A stretch of DNA of 64,000 nucleotides from Myotis daubentonii (lineage: Eukaryota > Chordata > Mammalia > Chiroptera > Vespertilionidae): positions 38,095,796 to 38,159,795 of the forward strand of contig NC_081842.1 in the NCBI RefSeq assembly GCF_963259705.1, read 5' to 3'. The translations under genes were made by a program, and so were the position numbers. Under the pieces are notes generated by a model. The model was not told where the DNA came from. It saw nothing but the letters and a program-made list of their open reading frames with translations, and did not search any database. The stretch's first letter is position 1, and every line of letters begins with the position of its first letter. Positions 12,571-26,084 of this stretch are shown one piece after another.

Positions 12571-14494
12571 GAACCCTGCCCTGCCTCCACTCCTCTATAG
12601 GTGTTCATGGAAAGGCCCTGATAGTTTGGTAGGTATAAGGGTTCAGAAGAGTCTCCCCAAAAGGTGCCACCCTAGTATGTGGATTACTGTGAGCTGACCA
12701 CAATTGAGGCCCAGAACACTCATGAAGAGCTTTTACCTCCCCCTTAACTGCCTACATGCATTTAGATAAAGGTCCTGGGCCAGGAAGAATACTATCATTA
12801 AAGATTTGCACAAAGAATATGGGATTGGAGTAGTAGGGGAAAGTTGGCAGGGCTTGGAGACCAAAGTCCATGTGTCAGTTGTCTCTATATGGCATAGCAA
12901 ACATTTGGTTTTCCATCTCTGTGAGAATTGCCTTCTTTCTCTTTGAAGTTCCACACTCCTAATCCTTCTCCCTAGCCCAGATTAGCATATGAATTTCAAT
13001 TGCCTGACTACCTATGGGCCCCCATGTTTTTATGGAGGCCCAATACGTACAAAATTAAGGTGTTTGTGGTTTTTATTTTTTATTCTGTTAATCTGTTTTA
13101 TGTCAATTTTAGGCAGAAAAACCTAGAAAGGTAGAGGGAAATTTTTTTTCTCCTCCACATAGGTAAAGTACTGAACAGTCTCCCAAAATCCAGTGGAAGA
13201 TTCTAGGTCAATTATTCACCAAATTGGTGCAAGTAAGAACTAATTTCCAGATCAAGAGTTGAGCTAAATGCAAGTTACATTTCCTTCGAGAATAGGTCTT
13301 TATATAGAACTCCATAATGGTAGACCTTGAATATAAAACTAGAGTTGTATCTCCATTTTTAAGGCATGATTTATGTGAGAGATGGACACTGAGAACTGTT
13401 TAGCAGGGGAGTCCAATGATCAAACTTGATATTGGACAGATCGAGAGAAGATTACAAAGGACATCATAAACTTGAAAATATGGGGTCATGAACGTGAATG
13501 CTGTGCCAAGTCAGTCAGCTGCATGGTTTTCACTGCAGGAGACAGATCATTTCCAGTCAAGCAAAGGCCAAGAAGAGCATTGGTCTATAAAAAAAATTGT
13601 TCTTCTAAAAAATGATGAATTATTTTTCCATTCTAAATTCACTATGTTAAATTCAAAGAGACATGTTTATTATAGTGTATATTGGAAGACATATCTACTC
13701 TTTCCATCCTTGTTCTCTTTGCCTTTATTATTAAAGAGAGAGAGAGATAGAAAAAAATGATAGTAATGAGTACCAGATGGATTTTAAAATAATACTGATA
13801 AAATATTGGTGCCTCAAGTATACATATAAGGAACTTTTTTTCCCCCAATATGAAACTTAAGAGGCTTAAATAATATGTTCAGGGGTAGAAATAGTTAATT
13901 TTCTAGGGCTGTTCTCCAGAGTTCACATCAACAGTCCATGCATAACATAATGTAAGATGCATTTAAATACCCAAAAGTAATTTAATCAGGCAATGAACCA
14001 CGGTGTTTTTCCCGTTTGTTCTTACTCAGAACACACTCACCAGTTCACTCAGCATCCATCACTTTTATTTTGTATCAGATACTCATTGTCTGAAGTAATA
14101 ATGGATAAGTGATCCAAAGAATAGGGCATTGCTTTGAACTGCTGACACATTGCAGAAAGCTTGTATTATGCAGTATTGTACCGCCAGCCAAAATACCCAT
14201 ATTCAGCTCAGAGCTTTTTGCAGAAAGCATGCCATTGCACCCACATTTTTGCACAATAGATATTCTATAGTGGGTGATTAAAATGGAAGGCTTTCCATTT
14301 TGTTCAATAGAATGAGAAATAGTTTATGATGTATTTAATTTTAATCATATCACCACAGACACATTTTTCATGAACTATGTTTGAAAGCCTTATTTTTATC
14401 TTGTTATTGTAAAATATCTTGAAGTAGTAATCAATTGGAGACCAAAAATGAGTGGTTTTTTAATATTTTTATGTGAATTGTTGGAGATGTAAAT
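12571..14494. other. Non-coding sequence, no gene recognised
   Basis: AT-rich with short frames only. The frame 13488-13760 ends in a short GA run (13735-13747) and has no domain. No transposon ends seen. Confidence 0.45.
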
Positions 14495-14530
14495 TGACAT
14501 TATGTAAAATTAATTTTTTACATAATGTCA
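14495..14530. repeat. Perfect 15-bp hairpin
   Basis: The arm TGACATTATGTAAAA at 14495-14509 is exactly complementary to TTTTACATAATGTCA at 14516-14530, with a 6-base loop TTAATT. No target duplication marks it as a mobile element. It could be the core of a palindromic transposon or a chance or fold-back palindrome. Confidence 0.85.
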
Positions 14531-14812
14531 CTAAAATGCCACTGATTAACCAATAAAGAATAGAGTCCAAGAAGCATCTATTTTGCCAGTTAAGCAAGAT
14601 TCTGGACATGCAATTACAGTGTTTTCAAATCACTCACATTCTATATAAGATCGCAAACCCGGGAGATGTCTGTCTACAACATGGGGCCATATGCATGAAT
14701 CTTGGGGCACAGTGAACATAGTTTATTAAAGAAACCAGTTAAGGCATTTCTTTCTGTCTTTTTGCCACCCAGAGGCAAAAATATATGTGTCTGTGTTGGA
14801 GAGCTAAAGAGA

Positions 14813-14912
<100 letters not shown>

Positions 14913-16199
14913 TGTTTAAGAGATTTTTATATCTATGTCTTAAAAATGATAGCCATTATCTTCTAGAGTTCAATTAAATGAAATCTTCATTTCAGGATGT
15001 CTTTTGGTGAATTGAATTTGCAAGTCAAAGGTAGTTAGTGAGAATTGCATTGGTCTTTCTGTGGAGCCAAAGAACATGACTAGCATGGAGGTATGCGTGT
15101 GTTTCCCTTGCACATAGTGAGACATGACATATTGGGTTTCTCTGTTCCTTTATTGCATGCAATCTAAAGACTATGTCTGGATCTTTGGTGATTTGGGAAC
15201 TTGAATTTCTGCAGGGTAATAACTGTATCCAGTAGCCTAGAGCCAAGTTTCCCTTTCCAAACTAACACAGCGGCCCCTGGAAATGAGAGGTATGGGGAAA
15301 CAAGCCAAGCTACCACTACTGTGCTGAGTGGATGAAATGAAAAAGGATGTGCAATGTTGGAAAATTGTCTGGGTGGCTGAAAATATTGGTCTCTAGACTT
15401 AAAGTTTGTGAGGGATAATATAAAATGCATTCTAACCCCTCATGGCATTGTACTTGCAGTTAGTAACTATTAGTGTTATAATTTGCCTTTCCGCCATGAA
15501 GATTGAATGTGTCTATTATTGAAAGTTCCTTCTAGTTGAGTTATACACAATACATGCTTATTATAATCATACTTCTGAAAGGTCATAAACATCCTCCATT
15601 ACTGCTTGGAAACTCCCTGAATATCTTCTGGAAAAAATATCCTCATGTAGGTTTCAGCAATACAAACTCATTTCTTGACCCGTGGCATTTGTTACCATTT
15701 TAGATGGGTATTTTGTTCATGGTAACGTAAAATGAATGTGTTTTATTCATTTTAGTGTTGACGATGCTGGATGTTTGGGCGTATTTCCCTCTGAAATTCA
15801 CTTACGTTCAGCACTCAATAGCTGCTCTCTTCCTCCTGGGTGAATAAGATTCTGCTGGCCTTTCTATTAGAAAAGGATGGCACAATTGCCTTCCCCTCAG
15901 AGGAGGGTACTTACTTGTTTCCCCATTAGTGTGAATAGGTGCACATTGATCCATTTGCACTCTCTTACTTGTCTCCCTTGTGATTAAAGACACCATTTCT
16001 GAAAGGTTGACCAGGGTAAAGGGAGCCTTGGAGCTAGCTGACTGCAGCAGTCTCTGCCGGAAAGTGAACACGCTCTGGTAGTACCTGGTTATGTTGGTAA
16101 ATCACGTACCCGTCAGGCCTCAGTTTTCTTCTCTCAGCTGAGTAACCAGAAATAGATTATTCTCTGCTCATAGAGAACTTATTTTTTTTTTTATTAAAT
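14913..16199. other. Non-coding sequence, no gene recognised
   Basis: About 1.3 kb of mixed composition with no identified repeat. A T-rich run lies at 16181-16192. The frames of 73-88 residues on the minus strand show no domain. Confidence 0.4.
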
Positions 16200-16560
16200 G
16201 TATATAAGCAATGTTTTTATCTTTTTTCCCTCAACAATTTTATTAAGAAAATCTGGATAAACATTGTTAAAAGAATAGAAAAATAATCAGTTTTATGCCC
16301 CTCACCTACAGTATAAATTAAAAACTGTTCATATTTCTTCATATTCTTTTTATTTTTAGGAACCATTTGAAAGTAATTTGCAGACAGCATGGCATTTTTC
16401 TCTTAAATATTTCAGCATCTTCAAAGAATAAGGGCATTGCCCAATGTAACTTTAATACCTTTACCACAATTTTAAAATGTAACAATAATTACCTGATAGC
16501 TTCTCTTATTCAAGTCATATTCAAATGTCCCCATTTGTATAAAAATTGAATTTTATAGTT
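16200..16560 (-). mobile_element. Probable old L1 3'-UTR fragment
   Basis: Text such as 'atttgaaagtaatttgcaga', 'taaatatttcagcatcttc' and 'caaatgtccccatttgtat' resembles the minus-strand reading of old L1 3'-UTRs. Ends are not defined. Could be another old LINE. Confidence 0.4.
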
Positions 16561-16939
16561 CTCTTTCCCCAACCCCACTTAGGAGCCAATTGTTTTTTGC
16601 ATTTTATATAGTTGTTATTCAAGACAACTTATAGTGTCGTAAATTGCATGGGCTTTCATACGATGGCAGTTTTTCATTCCAATTGTTCGAAAAAATACAT
16701 AATGGCAAAAATAAATGAATGAGTGACTAAGAATACCTGGTACATGGTAGTTATTAGAATTTCCTTGCTGAATACATGAATTTAGTAATGTTTTTAGTTG
16801 ACATTGCATTTTACTAAGCACAATTGCAACTGAATTATTTCTACAACAGTGTGATTTTTCTGTGTGAGAGGCACTTTTAAATATAGTCTACAGACTCTAA
16901 AAATAGCTAATGTGGTTTTTGATCATTTAATTATGCCCC

Positions 16940-17110
16940 TGTGTGGACCAAGCACTGAGTATTAGCTCATTTAATCTTTACAACAAGCCCATATGGTACC
17001 ATTTTATAGATGAGAAAACTGGACAAATTAAGTATTTTTCTAAAGATTTCAGAGATACAATCTAGATATAAACTTGAGTTTAAAGGCTTGTCACCTATGG
17101 TATAGTGCTC
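16940..17110 (-). repeat. MIR SINE fragment
   Basis: Reads 'cattttatagatgagaaaac' followed by a degenerate 'tctaaagatttcagagat' block, the reverse order of MIR. Strongly diverged. Confidence 0.55.
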
Positions 17111-19140
17111 TGCAAGACAATACTTGCTGCATGAGAGGTGCGGGGTGGGGGTGGGGAGGAGGGAGCTCATCTGCCCTCTTGCACTTTCTCTTTAATCCCA
17201 TCCAGCAGACAGGTGGGTAGCTGTGTGTTTGTTCAGTCATTAGAAACACTGCCTAACACTCTGCTTAATTCCTGCTGTGGCCTTAAGGGAACCCATTCTC
17301 TGTGAGAAAGCCTTTGGAAATATAAAGGATCAGTGCAACGTGTGGGTTTTTGTTGTTGTTGTTGTTCAAAGAGAATTTTGAGCAAGGTCATGTCTGTTTC
17401 CTGAATGGACAAGGTCAGGATAGGAAAACTGGAGACTTTCCCAGTGCAGAGCCAAGATTTCACTGTGTCATTGCATTATTCTCTTTGAAGTAAATTTCCA
17501 GAAAATCAGACACACCCAAATCCAAAACTTAAGTACAAAACACATCCTAAAGCCAACTAGGCCTGATTCAGGGAGTTGGTCACTATTTGGATTGCCTGCT
17601 CTTCTGTTCCCTTCCATTAGTGGAGATAACCATACCTTTCCTTTAGCTTTGGATTACTCTAACACAGCATATCCCTGATCCTGAATTGTCAAGAGGATAA
17701 ATCAGAAAAGAGAAGGCATCGACTTTACTAAATGTCTGATTCCATCACAGCTGCAGAGTCTGACCTGCCAGTGTAGACAATCCCTTATTTTCATGGCTTC
17801 ATTTCCCATAAAGTGAATTTTTATTATTGGTTCTGTAAATCAGTGGTCCACTAACTTAAAATAAATAGAGCCATATCCTCACCAAGAAAAGCCTTCCTAA
17901 GAAATGAAGTGGGTGAATTAAAAAATATATAGCTCCAGAACAGCATCCGGTCAGCAGTGGGCCTCTTTTGAGGGATTAGCTGCAAATCTGCTAGCACATT
18001 TTTTAAAAACACACAAATGATCTAAATTAAATGACCACTAAAAGTCAAAATGAATCATAAAAGTGATCAATACTATGTGTGAGAAAGACTTAATGTTATG
18101 GATATAAAAACCCTGTATATGAGACATGTATTTCCTAGATGTCTTATAAGCTAAACTCCTGGAGAAGAAATCATGCAAGTTTGGGCCACAAATGAAATGT
18201 GGAATCAGTCCCACAGCTTTCTATGTCACCCTATCTGTAAGTGCCCAAAATACTCCTCACTGGGCATTAGGTAAATATTAAGCAGGGGTGGCAATGTTCT
18301 TTTCTGTCTAGGCAGGTGTCATTACTTCTGTAAAGTCTCTGAGCTAGAAAGCACATTAAAAAACACAATTCACCACAACTTGAAATATGCCTTTTGCTGA
18401 GCCACCTTCTCTTTTTTTGTGTGTGTGTGGCTTAAATTACTGTTGCCTACTGGAAATCTAAGAATATTAGTTCTCAGTTACCACTTATTAAACCTTAAAC
18501 TTTTCTCTCCCAAACGCCAAAGAGTTCAAGCAGGTCTAATCAGCATATTTTATTTTGCCCTTTTCAGTAAGCTATTTGATAATACTTTTTTGCTGCTAAT
18601 AGAAGTTAAAAAAAAATAAAAAAGGAAGAAATCTGCCAACTTTTGAGCATGTCTCAGTTCCTTAGGGCAAACAGAATTTATGTCACTGTTCATCAAGGTG
18701 TTTCAATAGCTGCTTTCTCCATCTTGGAGGTCCTATGGGAGAGTTCACATGTACATGTCACATGTCTTTCGTTTATTATAATACAAAACAAATACACGTT
18801 ATTCCCATCACACAACCTGGCACTGAGCCTCCTTTCATGCTACCAAGCAGCCATCTCTGTCACTACACACTATGGTATAAGTCCCATGTCCCAAACATTC
18901 ACTTGGTTTGCAGTTTGCCACATGCATTTTCTTCCTATCTCATTGGCTTTTCCTTTCCAGCTTTCTTCAGTGGCTCCTCCTTCTCTGATTGTCCTTAAAT
19001 GTCAGAGTGGTTTAATGTTCAATTCTCCAGTTTCTCTTCTCTAGGGACATCCCACCTTGGGAGAGCTCCTCATTCCTAGGGCATTACATATCACAACACT
19101 GCTGATGCTCATGTTCGTATCTCCAGTTTGGAGTTCTGAC
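17111..19140. other. Non-coding sequence with short simple repeats
   Basis: Contains a G-rich patch at 17139-17164 and a TTG run at 17348-17366. The longest frame, 18643-19044 (133 residues), is low-complexity hydrophobic text with no domain and overlaps another frame on the same strand. No gene is supported. Confidence 0.4.
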
Positions 19141-19159
19141 CTGTAGATTATTACACCCA

Positions 19160-19670
19160 ACTTCTTTTTAAATTTTTTTTAAATTAAATTTATGCCTTAG
19201 CTGGTTTGGCTCAGTGGATAGAGTGTCAGCCTGCGGCCTGTAGGGTCCAGGGTTCGATTCCAGTCAAGGGCACACGCCCGGGTTGCAGGCTCATTCCCCA
19301 GTAGGGGGTGTGCAGGAGGCAGCCAAACAATGATTCTCTCTCATCATTGATGTTTCTATCTCTCTCTCTCCCTCTCCCTTCCTCTCTGAAATCAATAAAA
19401 AAAAAACCTATATTTAAATAAATTAAATTTGTTGCAGTGACATTGGTTAATAAAATTATATAGGCTTCAAGTATACAACTCTATAATATACCATCTGTTT
19501 ATTATATTGTGTGTTTACCACCCAAAGTCAAATCTCCTTCTGTCAACATATATTTGACCTCCTTTGCCCTTTACTACAGACCCACTCTGGTAACCACCAT
19601 ACTGTTGTCTGTGTCTATGAGTTTTTGTGTGTTTGTTTGTCTTGTTTGTTCATTTGTTACCCAAAATTTG
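19160..19670 (-). mobile_element. L1 3'-UTR, minus strand, split by a Ves SINE
   Basis: The right part (19420-19670) reads 'gttgcagtgacattggtta', 'caagtatacaactctata' and 'ccaccatactgttgtctg', the reversed 3'-UTR of a laurasiatherian L1. The plus-strand Ves SINE at 19192-19419 is inserted at its left edge, so the L1 is the older insertion. Confidence 0.75.
19192..19419 (+). mobile_element. Ves SINE, plus strand
   Basis: Carries A box 'tggctcagtggataga' and B box 'ggttcgattcc', then a body with 'catcattgatgtttc' and a tail 'aaatcaataaaaaaaaaacc'. An 11-bp duplication AAATTAAATTT lies at 19181-19191 and 19420-19430. It differs from the 9261 copy in the body ('atcattgatg' for 'atcgatg') and so belongs to another Ves subfamily. 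Confidence 0.93.
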
Positions 19671-19689
19671 ACTTAGTATCTGTAACATT

Positions 19690-20605
19690 TTATACATTTA
19701 TTATGACAAAATGGGAACTCTTGATATTTTCTCCAAAAGTGGACTCTCTATGGACCTCCCATTTTAATAAAATGTACTGCAACTGGCCAAGCCAATATCA
19801 GATGCGCAGCCTTGATTCCTCTTTTTTTCACTGCATTTTCCATGCACAATACAAATCCTGCCATCTCTTCCTTCAAAATATATCCTGAAGTTGTTCCCTC
19901 TGTGTCCACTGACATGCCCCTCACCCAAGCTGCCACCATCTCTCCCACTGGCAGCTGACATAACCACCAGGCTGCTTTCTAGCTTCCAGTCTCTCCCCTC
20001 CACAATCTATACTTTACACAACAGAGTGATAAAAAAATAAATAAACGTAGGTAAGATGATATAACTTCCTGGTCCAAACTCTATGATAGCTTCCCATTAA
20101 GAGTCAAGAAAAATACAACTCCTAACCATAGCCAACAAAACTCTGCATGGTCTCTGTCGCTTAACTCTGGCCACTTTCCCACACTCACTCTGCTGTAGCC
20201 CCTTTGGCTTTCTTCTAACACACAAAGGCCAGTTCTGCCCCATGGCCTTGAACCTGCTATTTTCTCTGCCTGGAACACTCTTTCCTTTGATCACCCAGGC
20301 CATATGGACATGTCATCTCAGAGAAGATTTCCCTGCTCCTTCCCCCTTTAAAACTGCCTCTGCCCCCTCATCTCACCTTAATCCCAAACTCCACATGCCA
20401 CTTTCCTTTTCTTTGTGGTGTTATTACTGCCTGGAAATATATATTGACGTATCCATTGCCTGCCTCCTCCACCAGAAGGGAAGCTCAGTGAGGACAGTAA
20501 CTTTGCCTATTTTGTTCAGACAGATTTCCTGTGTCTCCATCCTGGAACAGTGCCTGACATATATGTCAATTAGTCAATTGATATTTGTTGAATTAATGAA
20601 TAGTT
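19690..20605 (+). mobile_element. L2 LINE, 3' part
   Basis: Recognised L2 order: 'tgcatggtctctgtcgctta', 'gctattttctctgcctggaa', 'ccaccagaagggaagctcag', and the 3' end 'gaacagtgcctgacatatat' followed by 'tttgttgaattaatgaat'. The last 545 bp are clear; the part before about 20,060 is less certain. The 121-residue frame 20242-20607 lies inside it and is degenerate. Confidence 0.75.
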
Positions 20606-20639
20606 AGCAGGAGTCCTGGATAAATATGATAATTTAATC

Positions 20640-21904
20640 CATTATGAGACTTGTTTTGTTGCTTTTTGATGAATTGCATTTTTGTTTTTGTTTGTTTGTT
20701 TTTGTATCAGTCGTCCACTAACCAAAAAAGGGATATATCTGTACTATACTCTCACAGAGAAACCCTTTTTAAAAGTCTGGGTAGATGTGATTAAAAAAAA
20801 AAAAAAGCATTGCTGAAAAATTGGATTTATATAGTCACTTACTCACCCGAAAGAGATTTTTTATGTATGTGTCCAAATCCTTAAGAGATTATGGCATTGG
20901 GCTTTAAACTTCAATGTGTGTAACAATCACCTAAGGGAGCTAGCTGGTGAATCTGGTATTCAGTTCTACATCTTGGTTTGTTAATAAGCCCCAGGTGACC
21001 TTGATGCAGCTGCTCCTTGAACTGCTGTGAGAAATACTGGGTTGTGAGTTTTGTCATTTATCTTATAACTCTGAGAAAAATAGTTATATACCTGTCTGAT
21101 TTCTCTTTCACAGAGAACAGGATTTTGTCACTGAGGTGCCCAATGCTGGGCTCCTGAAGACCACAGCTTAGTCATGTGAGATACCTGTCAACCATGAGGA
21201 AGCCCAAGGGATGGATCAGTTCAAAGTGAAACCTCCTTGACATTCTGTTGTAAGCGCCAAATAGAAAGCAAAGGCAAGAAAGCAGGTGCACAGCCAAATA
21301 AATCAGAAGACCAGGAAGACAAGAGGCCAACAAGAGAATCTCAGGATGGAAGAAGAGATTTTCCTAAATGAAACGGGAGGTCCTCAGAAACTGCCTGGGT
21401 CAGCCTCACTTAAAAGTACAGGAGCAGGTAAAACTTGCCCAGGTGGTAACATTGGAAACATACAGGGTTTTGCACCTTCCAGTTAGTGCATGAGAAATGT
21501 GCTATAACAGTACATAGTAGAGACCTTGGTTATGGTTAGGGTTTTGATCAGCAAGCCATTCCCTCGCCCTTTAATTTCCAGGTCACACAGAGTGAGAGTC
21601 AACTAAGCCAATAAAACAAGGTCATGGACATTTGCAGTATGTACACAGATTGTGATGTGGTAGGCAAACTGGGAGTTAGGCAGGGGATAGAGGAGAAATA
21701 TTTTTTGGGTTTGACATATATTCTGAAATTTCAATTCTTAAAAGTATGCCATCTTAATGTTATTAATAGCACAATTTTTCAATTCCATAAATTTGGAACA
21801 ATTTAATTGCTTCTTAGTTTTGCTTTTGTATCATGGCAAAATGTTTCCATGAGTACCTGGTTTAGGTCATTTGAGTTGTAATAGTCATTTTAATCAAAGA
21901 GTTA
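20640..21904. other. Non-coding sequence, no gene recognised
   Basis: Has an A-run at 20791-20806 and a TTTG-rich tract at 20681-20705. No young repeat ends. Frames are under 70 residues. Confidence 0.4.
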
Positions 21905-22045
21905 GCACACTTACATTCATTGAAAGTTTACTGATGAAAAAACTGAAGCTTAGGGACCTTGAATGATTTTTTCCCAATGTCATATAACCATTAAATAGCA
22001 GAATTGGGATTCCATGCTAGGTCTGTCTGATCAAAGCCTGTGTCT
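21905..22045 (-). repeat. MIR SINE fragment
   Basis: Reads 'gatgaaaaaactgaagctta', then 'gcagaattgggattcca' and 'ctgatcaaagcctgtgtct', the reversed MIR. Diverged. Confidence 0.6.
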
Positions 22046-22049
22046 TGGA

Positions 22050-24815
22050 CGGGCTGCCTGGACTCAGTGCTAGCAGTCCAGCCTTGCTTTCCTCTCTACT
22101 GTCTTCCCAGTATGCCCTACACTATAAGCTAGGGGTACTAGCAGCCATGCCCACCCCAGAAGGAGTCCCATCTAGGAGTGAGGAGGAGTTCTACATAGCC
22201 AGAAGTGCTGAGACTGTACCCCTTGGTCCTGGAGGCAAATATTCTGGTCTGAATGGTGATATGGGCCAGGCTGAGGACCTCCCATCTACCCCAACCATGT
22301 TAGACCATTCTGCCTGCCGGGGTATCTGACTGCTTCTTCCTTCTATATCCCACTCCCACTCTCAGAAAACTGATCCTAACCCAGAGCTGCTGAGTGTCAG
22401 GTGCCTGACACTTTTGCCTAATTCTTGATAGTAGCTTTCTTGGCATGGTCACTGGTTCCAGTATCATACCAATGATTGTGTGCTGACTTTCCTTACCTGT
22501 ATCTTGGACGTCTACTGGTTGACAATAATTAGCCCTTCTGGAAACTGGACACACCCTATCCCACTCTACCAGGGTCCCACTATGCCTAGGGTTCCCTATA
22601 TTCTCAACTACCCAGGCCTTTGAGACTAATCTGTAGGCAAGAGGAGTTAGGGAAGGATGGCTTATTAATTATGATGTATAGTTAACTTGTCCCAGCAAAT
22701 AGGCCAGTCTCAAGGAGAGGGACCCTGCACATGAAAGGAGTGAACAATCAAGTTAAAGGTGAGTTCAGATTTCTGGGTAAGATACACTTCAAACAGTGCT
22801 TATGCTATTTGGAGATCATGCTCAGGAAGCTGAGTTAGGAGAAACCTGCTTCCTTCCACTGCCTGGCTAAAGAGATAGGACTCAGAAGGAAATCCTGATA
22901 TAGAACTATGTCTGCCCTGGAGAGCCAGAGAATCCCAAGTGGGAAATGGAACAGACCTTTCCATTTTACATCCTCTCTTCCCCTTCATCCATTTGCTAAG
23001 GTTGTTGTTGTTGTTGTTGTTGTTTGTTGTTTGTTTGTTATTTGTAGTGATTTGTTTAATTGCCCGTCTCTGGGTAATAGTTTGATCCCTGGGAGGGCCA
23101 CCAGTTTACTTTTGCTCACCATTGTATCTGTCTGGGATACAAAGAATGTGCTCACTCATTGTCAGCTACTGGAAACAATGAGTAAGTGAATGGTGGAAAG
23201 AACAAAAGACCCTCATATTAGAGAATAAACTATACTGAAGAAAATATAGTTCCCAACTGGCTTCCCAGATACTGGGTGAGAAATCCTTAAGTCTTGTTAA
23301 AACCATGCACACAATCATTATAAGCGTCAAGATTATAATGATGAGCAATAGAACTGTTTTCTGCATATGCATGTTGCACTTTTTAAATGACAACTGTAAA
23401 ATGTCTTGCTAAAATCCTTACAGCGCTGAAACATTTATATTTGAGACCTACGCCAACAGAATGGATATATTTAATACATTGCTAGCAAAAAACCATCTAA
23501 AAATTCCCTTTTTGTTTTACCCCTCACCCTTCTCTCTCTACCCCATGTAGAAGGGAGGACCTAGGCACCATGGTGCAAAAGTCTACTATAATATCACTCC
23601 CGGGATTATCTGGCTTTGGTACATTTGTACATAACAGTTCTAATGTCACAGCAAGAATTTTTTTCCCCTCCTGTTTATTTCTCTGAAGCGATAATAAGCA
23701 ATCCTGCGTGACATCGCCTGTGGAGCGGTTGCCAGGCAGCAGAAAGAGATCTGCAGTAGGAGGCGGGAGAGCTGGGGGGGAGAGGAGAGAAAAGCAGGAG
23801 AGGAGGTGGGAGGGAGGAGAGCTGAGCAAGTGGGGGTTGGGTTCTGAAACTGCTGAGCCAGAATTCTACCTCCTTGTCATCCTTCATGTTCCAGGCACAT
23901 AATGATCCAATAAGCTGCACCTTGGAGGGGAAATAAAGATGGAAAAGAAACAGTTGAATGTTGTCATTAAATAGGGTGTCAGAAATGTTTCTTATTTTGT
24001 GAAGAAAGGGCTTCAGATCTTTTTTTTTTTTTCTGCTGAACTTTGCTTCTTGGGAAATGCAACTCTACAAATATCATAAAAGGGCCAGCTTCTCATTGGG
24101 CCTGCTTTGCTCTAAAGCAACAAATAATTAGCGCATAATATCTTCCAGCACTCTGCATGGGGAACATGCACATTCTAACTTGAAAGGCTTCAACTTCTCT
24201 CATTGTGTGGGAAAGGCAAACACAGAGGAAGGGTACTTAACCCTTGAGGGAATATGCAGTATTGAGAGGCATCTCTGTACCCGAGAGACACAGGAGGTCA
24301 TACAAGGTGTTTCTGGAAGCTGGTCTCCTCAGTGTGAGGCTTTCTGCAGTTTTGGAAATTGAGACCAGCAGCTGAATCCCATCTCCTGGCTTTGTACAAA
24401 TATTTCTCTAATGAGATCAAATGATTGGACTGGGATCCTAGCATAAGAGGTGGGGGCAGATGGCATACAGGTCCCTCCATGCTGGTCTGGATGTCCCCCA
24501 GCACTGTGTATCTTGCCTTTTGCCAGCCTTCCAAGCTGTCTGCGACTACTTGGATACTGTCCAGTGGTAACAGACAATGATTTTTATTTAGATTTTTGAT
24601 TATCCTTGCTAATCAAATAGAACTGGAACAGAAGGTTCGTTCAAAACAAACAATGTATTTACAGATAGCTTTGTTGGGCGGATGCACATTTTAAGGTTCT
24701 AAAGTTGCTAGTAATTTTTCTCAGAAGATGCAAACTCACCACCTGAGAAAGGAAAATGGGACAAGACATGTTAAAATGGCAAGATGATCAGAAAGAACTT
24801 GGAATTAATGTAATA
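22050..24815. other. Non-coding sequence with a GTT microsatellite and a purine-rich tract
   Basis: A (GTT)n/(GTTT)n run lies at 22999-23041. A G/A-only-rich tract at about 23755-23830 gives mirror-image frames on both strands, none credible. The region 22,050-22,900 has balanced composition, but its frames (94 residues or fewer) have no domains or splice context that I recognise. Confidence 0.4.
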
Positions 24816-24830
24816 CTGACCATGCTTCTT

Positions 24831-25053
24831 CTTTTTTAAAAAAACATATTTTATTGATTTTTTACAGAGAGCAATGGAGAGGGATAGGGAATTAGAAACA
24901 TCAATGAGAGAGAAACATGGATCAGCTGCCTCCTGCACACTCCCTACTGGGTATGTGCCCCGCAACCAAGGTACATGCCCTTGGCCGGAATCAAACCTGG
25001 GACCCTTGAGTCTGCAGGCCAATGCTCTATCCACTGAGCCAAACCAGTTAGGG
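24831..25053 (-). mobile_element. Ves SINE, minus strand
   Basis: Reverse-oriented copy with tail 'acatattttattgattttt' and head ending 'gagccaaaccagttaggg'. A perfect 15-bp duplication CTGACCATGCTTCTT lies at 24816-24830 and 25054-25068. The two frames that cross it (plus 24874-25131, minus 24771-25178) are SINE-derived. Confidence 0.96.
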
Positions 25054-25068
25054 CTGACCATGCTTCTT

Positions 25069-26084
25069 TCCCACTTTAGCAATGAAGGCTGGAGGTGGAA
25101 GAAAGAATATAGAGTGAAGAACACCAACTGAAAATTGTGAGGTGTAACAGATGCGGTCCCTCCCCCATTTCCCATCATATACTTCTATTCAGTGGCTTGT
25201 TTGTTTGTTTTTTAGTCCCAACTAAGGTCATGAATGAATCAATCAAGGATAATCAATGATTTTCTGCACACTCTAGGAGGAAGATAATATGTCAGTAGAA
25301 AAATACTCTTCAACATAAGCATAAATCACACAAAGAGATAGGAAAGAGATTCAGATGTGGGATGAATCAGAGAGATGAATTGACTGAGAACAAGCAAGCA
25401 AACGAAATCCACCAAGAAGCAGGGCTTTCTCATCCTGCTGGATTTCAGAAGGCTAACATTTTTTTTCTAAGAAACTGAAAAATATTTATAGACACTTGAC
25501 AGTTCTGTAGGTAGCACAGTTGGAGTATGGACATTCATGCTCTCTGGAATATCCTGTGATTGAGGTTTTGTCTATACTGCACAGCAGGAGAAACTAATCA
25601 GGGAAGTTGCTGGTTCACCTGACCACACCGGTTAACGACAATCTCCACAGAGCCTCCTTGGAAACTGTACAGGCTTTTCTGTGAAATTGCACTTTTAATA
25701 AAAGCAAAAGGGAAAGATGCTCTAGGGTCAGTTTCATAGTTGGGCCGCAATGAAAATCTCTACCCAAAGTCTGTAATCATTCTTCATGGTTTACTTTTTA
25801 TAAATGTTGTATTTTAATATTAGTTTTATTTTATCAAAATTATACATGAATTTCAAAATGTTAATGGGGCTTTCCCGAGTCTAATTTGATATCCCCAAAT
25901 TAATAGCAATGGATGATAAAACCCGCTAATGGCAGATCATCTATGCAGCCCTGGTCAAAACCCAATATTGTGACCATTACACCGTCATGTCCCTCCAGCC
26001 CAGCTACAAGGGGTTGCTCAGAGAATGAAAGGCCGTGTTTGTAACAGAGCTGGCGGTCTAAAGTGAATGTGCAGTGGGGTAGTC
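25069..26084. other. Non-coding sequence, no gene recognised
   Basis: About 1 kb without recognised repeats apart from a TTTG run near 25200. The part near 25,900-26,080 may be the start of the following LTR. Confidence 0.4.

Noticed and set aside
17820..17900. Old hAT end ('cagtggtccactaactt')
   Set aside because: No partner end or target duplication found.
18643..19044. 133-residue plus-strand frame
   Set aside because: Hydrophobic low-information text with an overlapping frame on the same strand; no recognisable family.
23755..23830. Promoter or CpG island
   Set aside because: The tract is purine-rich and not CpG-rich, and no gene follows.
24771..25178. 135-residue minus-strand frame
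   Set aside because: Most of it is the reverse reading of a Ves SINE; similar SINE-derived frames occur at 9200-9564, 41022-41294 and 43150-43341.
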